DNA from: Treponema sp.
GTDB taxonomy: Bacteria > Spirochaetota > Spirochaetia > Treponematales > Treponemataceae
DNA length: 35,794 nt
Direction of reading: 5' to 3'
NCBI GenBank assembly: GCA_023231445.1
Contig: JALNVF010000010.1
Coordinates: 1 to 35,794 of the forward strand
This document shows positions 33,838 to 35,794 of this stretch, one piece after another; within the stretch, counting starts at the first letter, position 1; the number at the start of each line of letters is the position of its first letter. A program made the translations under genes and the position numbers. The notes under the pieces were generated by a model. The model saw only the letters and a list, made by a program, of their open reading frames with translations. It was not told the origin of the DNA and searched no databases.

Positions 33838-35424
33838 TTAACTTTCCGTCGTCCAGCGGTCTATCGTACAGGCCTCTTTGTCGAATCCGACGCCTATTTT
33901 TACTACCTTCCGCCCGTCCGACTCATAAGGAACCGCATAGCCTTTATCGTTTATCTGTTTCAAAGCATCTTCTGCCGTACCGTCCAGCTTAAACTCAAAA
34001 ACATATATGCACTCTTTCGTCCATACAACGGCATCCGCACGCCCTTTCGAACTCTGTACTTCCGTCTGCGTAAACTGCCCCATCAGTTCAAATATCAGAA
34101 AACACCCGATCTGAAAAGTCTGTTCCGTTACTTTCTTCGCCTCCCCCCAGACCGGATACGGTATGCTGCTCAATATAGATTTCAGGCGGTTCATAAAATC
34201 ATCTACGTTACCCGATTCTATGTCATCGACAAACTTCCCGATGTAGAAGGAACCTTCGGACTGTTGTACTGCCGTTTCCTGCTGAAGCAGAAAGTTCATA
34301 AAACCGTATTTGACTTCTTCATTCGGGAACTTGAGCATATAGATGCCGAATCTTGCATTATAGTCTTTTATGGTCAGGTAGCCGCTCTGATAGAGGAGCG
34401 GTACCGGCGAATGCATGTCGAAGCGGTATTCGGAAAACGTATTTCTCCCTGCTTCTATACCGGTAACCATACTGCGCAGATCGAAGTTCGTCTGTTCGAT
34501 TACGCGTACCAGAAATGTCGGCGTCCCCGTCCGGAACCAGTAGTAGTTGAACTCGTTTGCAGCAAACGTATTGAGCAGGCTGAACGGATTGTACATATCT
34601 TCACCGTTCTGATGGAAATGATAGCCGTCGTATGTCTTTTTCAATTTTTCACTGCATTCGCTCAGGGATATGCCGAGTGTACCGGCAAGCCGGGTCAATT
34701 CGGGCTGAAACTGATTCTGTAATTCCGTATCGCTTATGCCGCAGATACCCGAAAACGCCTGTTCCATACTGATGTCGCGTAACTGGTTGAGGTCGCTGAA
34801 GATGCTGACCTGATTGAACTTGGTGACGCCGGTAAGGAAGACGAACTTGAGGTGTTCGTCCTCCGACTTGAGCACACCGTAAAAGGCTTTGAGTGTAGCA
34901 CGGTAGTCTTCGTAGAGTTCCCTGTTGTCCATAACTTCAAGCAGCGGCTTGTCGTATTCGTCGACAAGCACGACAACCTGTTTCCCTGTCCGTTCATGGG
35001 CTGTACGGATTATTTGTATGAATCTGCCGGAAGGTGTTGCAGCCTTGGTTTGTATACCGAACTGTGACTCAAATAAACAGAGGTGACGGTCAAGGACGAT
35101 ATTCAGGGAACCTGTTTCCGCATATTTTTCCGCATTAAAGTCGAAGTGCAGGACGGGATAGGTTGTCCACGGATGAGGCGTATTTTCTTCTTCCTGTTTT
35201 TCCAGAGCGAGGCCTTTGAATAACTCTTTTTCACCGAGGAAATAAGCTTCGATGGTGGAAAGAAAAAGGCTCTTTCCGAACCGCCGCGGCCGGGAGAGAA
35301 AATAAGGGTTCCCTCCCTGAACCAAATCCCATACATATTTTGTTTTATCTACGTAGAAAAAATTCTCTGTACGCAGTTTTTCAAAGCTCTGGATACCGAT
35401 GGGCATTTTTCTGACAGTGATCAT
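33838..35424 (-). CDS. AAA-ATPase-like protein with C-terminal PD-(D/E)XK nuclease domain
   Basis: From ATG 35424 the product is 528 residues, the usual size for this family (AAA-ATPase-like plus DUF1703). The frame is open to a GTG at 35499, but the family opening (R.MPIGIQSFEKLR then FFYVDKT) starts after this ATG. A degenerate P-loop SRPRRFGKSLFLS is near 45-57, and a Walker B VVVLVDEYDKPL follows. The C-terminal nuclease core has GRADAVV and YVFEFKLDG near 460-480 (D...EFK). Members are common in mobile and defence regions of gut and oral bacteria; the function is untested. No ribosome binding site is clear, and a palindrome surrounds the ATG. It looks intact, unlike its neighbours. Confidence 0.9.
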   Translation of the reverse strand: MITVRKMPIGIQSFEKLRTENFFYVDKTKYVWDLVQGGNPYFLSRPRRFGKSLFLSTIEAYFLGEKELFKGLALEKQEEENTPHPWTTYPVLHFDFNAEKYAETGSLNIVLDRHLCLFESQFGIQTKAATPSGRFIQIIRTAHERTGKQVVVLVDEYDKPLLEVMDNRELYEDYRATLKAFYGVLKSEDEHLKFVFLTGVTKFNQVSIFSDLNQLRDISMEQAFSGICGISDTELQNQFQPELTRLAGTLGISLSECSEKLKKTYDGYHFHQNGEDMYNPFSLLNTFAANEFNYYWFRTGTPTFLVRVIEQTNFDLRSMVTGIEAGRNTFSEYRFDMHSPVPLLYQSGYLTIKDYNARFGIYMLKFPNEEVKYGFMNFLLQQETAVQQSEGSFYIGKFVDDIESGNVDDFMNRLKSILSSIPYPVWGEAKKVTEQTFQIGCFLIFELMGQFTQTEVQSSKGRADAVVWTKECIYVFEFKLDGTAEDALKQINDKGYAVPYESDGRKVVKIGVGFDKEACTIDRWTTES

Positions 35425-35434
35425 ACTGTCAGAA
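35409..35434. promoter_or_regulatory. palindrome centred on the start codon of the AAA/PD-(D/E)XK gene
   Basis: TTCTGACAGT (35409-35418) and ACTGTCAGAA (35425-35434) are perfect arms around GATCAT, which contains the ATG on the minus strand. A related half, ATTGTCAGT, recurs at 35452-35460. It could be an operator or an mRNA hairpin presenting the start codon. Confidence 0.55.
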
Positions 35435-35685
35435 TACCATGGAAGTACCATATTGTCAGTAACAGGAAGCGGGTAAACAGCGGATTTTTTTGGGACCACA
35501 TTTGTAGAATCAGTGGTTTACAAGAGGAAATATGGGGGTATACTGAATAGACAGATTCATTTAAGAACATCATCTATTGCTACTGCGGCATACGCTCTAA
35601 TGTATTGTCAGAGGCTTACCGGAAGTCCCTTTTTATTCATTTCCTTTTACAAATGATCCTATTTCTATTATACAGGGCAAACGCA

Positions 35686-35794
35686 TTATAACATTTGCAG
35701 CATAGTTTTTAAGTAATCGTCATCACACATACAGGTGATCTGTTTTTTGTGAAGAGAAAAGTTTGGTTTACCGGTCGGGTTTGGAGCGGTCTTA
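35686..35794 (-). CDS. possible C-terminal end of an unidentified protein (partial)
   Basis: On the minus strand a frame enters from the right edge and stays open for 35 codons, reading KTAPNPTGKPNFSLHKKQIT, then a short tail ending YLKTMLQML and TAA at 35686-35688. I do not recognise it. An open frame of this length can occur by chance. The 186 bases between it and the palindrome-bearing gene start show no other feature. Confidence 0.25.
   Translation of the reverse strand, partial: KTAPNPTGKPNFSLHKKQITCMCDDDYLKTMLQML

Noticed and set aside
28376..35500. The accessory region as a prophage or integrative element
   Set aside because: No integrase, capsid, terminase, tail, relaxase or tRNA attachment site is visible; only an IS3 stub is present.

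Overview
The window looks like the chromosome of a treponeme-like spirochaete. The genes pointing that way are ZapA with a small coiled-coil partner behind rpmI-rplT, an OadG-OadA-OadB sodium-pump operon, an ankyrin-repeat lipoprotein with a poly-G tract, a rubredoxin-first rubrerythrin next to a PerR-like regulator, an opp operon with a fused permease-ATPase, and a TrpR-family regulator. This is inferred from gene content and protein style; there is no 16S gene to confirm it.

Region 1 (1-28.0 kb) is ordinary, densely packed core genome. From left to right it holds: the end of rpmI, rplT, a ZapB-like coiled-coil gene, zapA and a DUF188 gene (+); a GAF/HD-GYP protein, an NSUN/RsmB-type rRNA methyltransferase and a GH3 lipoprotein (-); an SDR oxidoreductase and sbcD-sbcC (+), closed by a strong bidirectional terminator; oadG-oadA-oadB (-), where OadA carries two complete biotinyl domains; a YhhN-family membrane protein (+); uraA-dapB (-); rubrerythrin, PerR-like regulator and the ankyrin lipoprotein (+); and oppA-oppB-oppCD-oppF-trpR (-).

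Region 2 (28.0-35.5 kb) is an accessory defence and mobile-element graveyard. It contains a 22-bp-type minisatellite; a broken Rpn-family PD-(D/E)XK nuclease/transposase gene and a second truncated copy of its first 108 bp; a HigA antitoxin relic; a collapsed type I restriction operon (hsdR start joined to hsdM end, an intact RhuM-family gene, a truncated hsdS); an Abi_2 (AbiD/AbiF) fragment joined to an ImmA/IrrE peptidase fragment; a frameshifted PIN-domain gene; an IS3-type orfA stub; and an apparently intact AAA-ATPase/PD-(D/E)XK gene. Only the RhuM gene and the AAA/PD-(D/E)XK gene look complete.

The most interesting non-protein signals are in region 2. Directly upstream of the Abi_2 fragment, about 105 nt can fold as a pseudoknotted RNA ending in a GC stem plus U-tract, which is what would be expected of a structured RNA partner of an Abi_2 toxin. 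Both Rpn copies carry an identical 10-bp hairpin that buries the ribosome binding site and the start codon. Palindromes also lie over the starts of the AAA/PD-(D/E)XK gene and the trpR-like gene.
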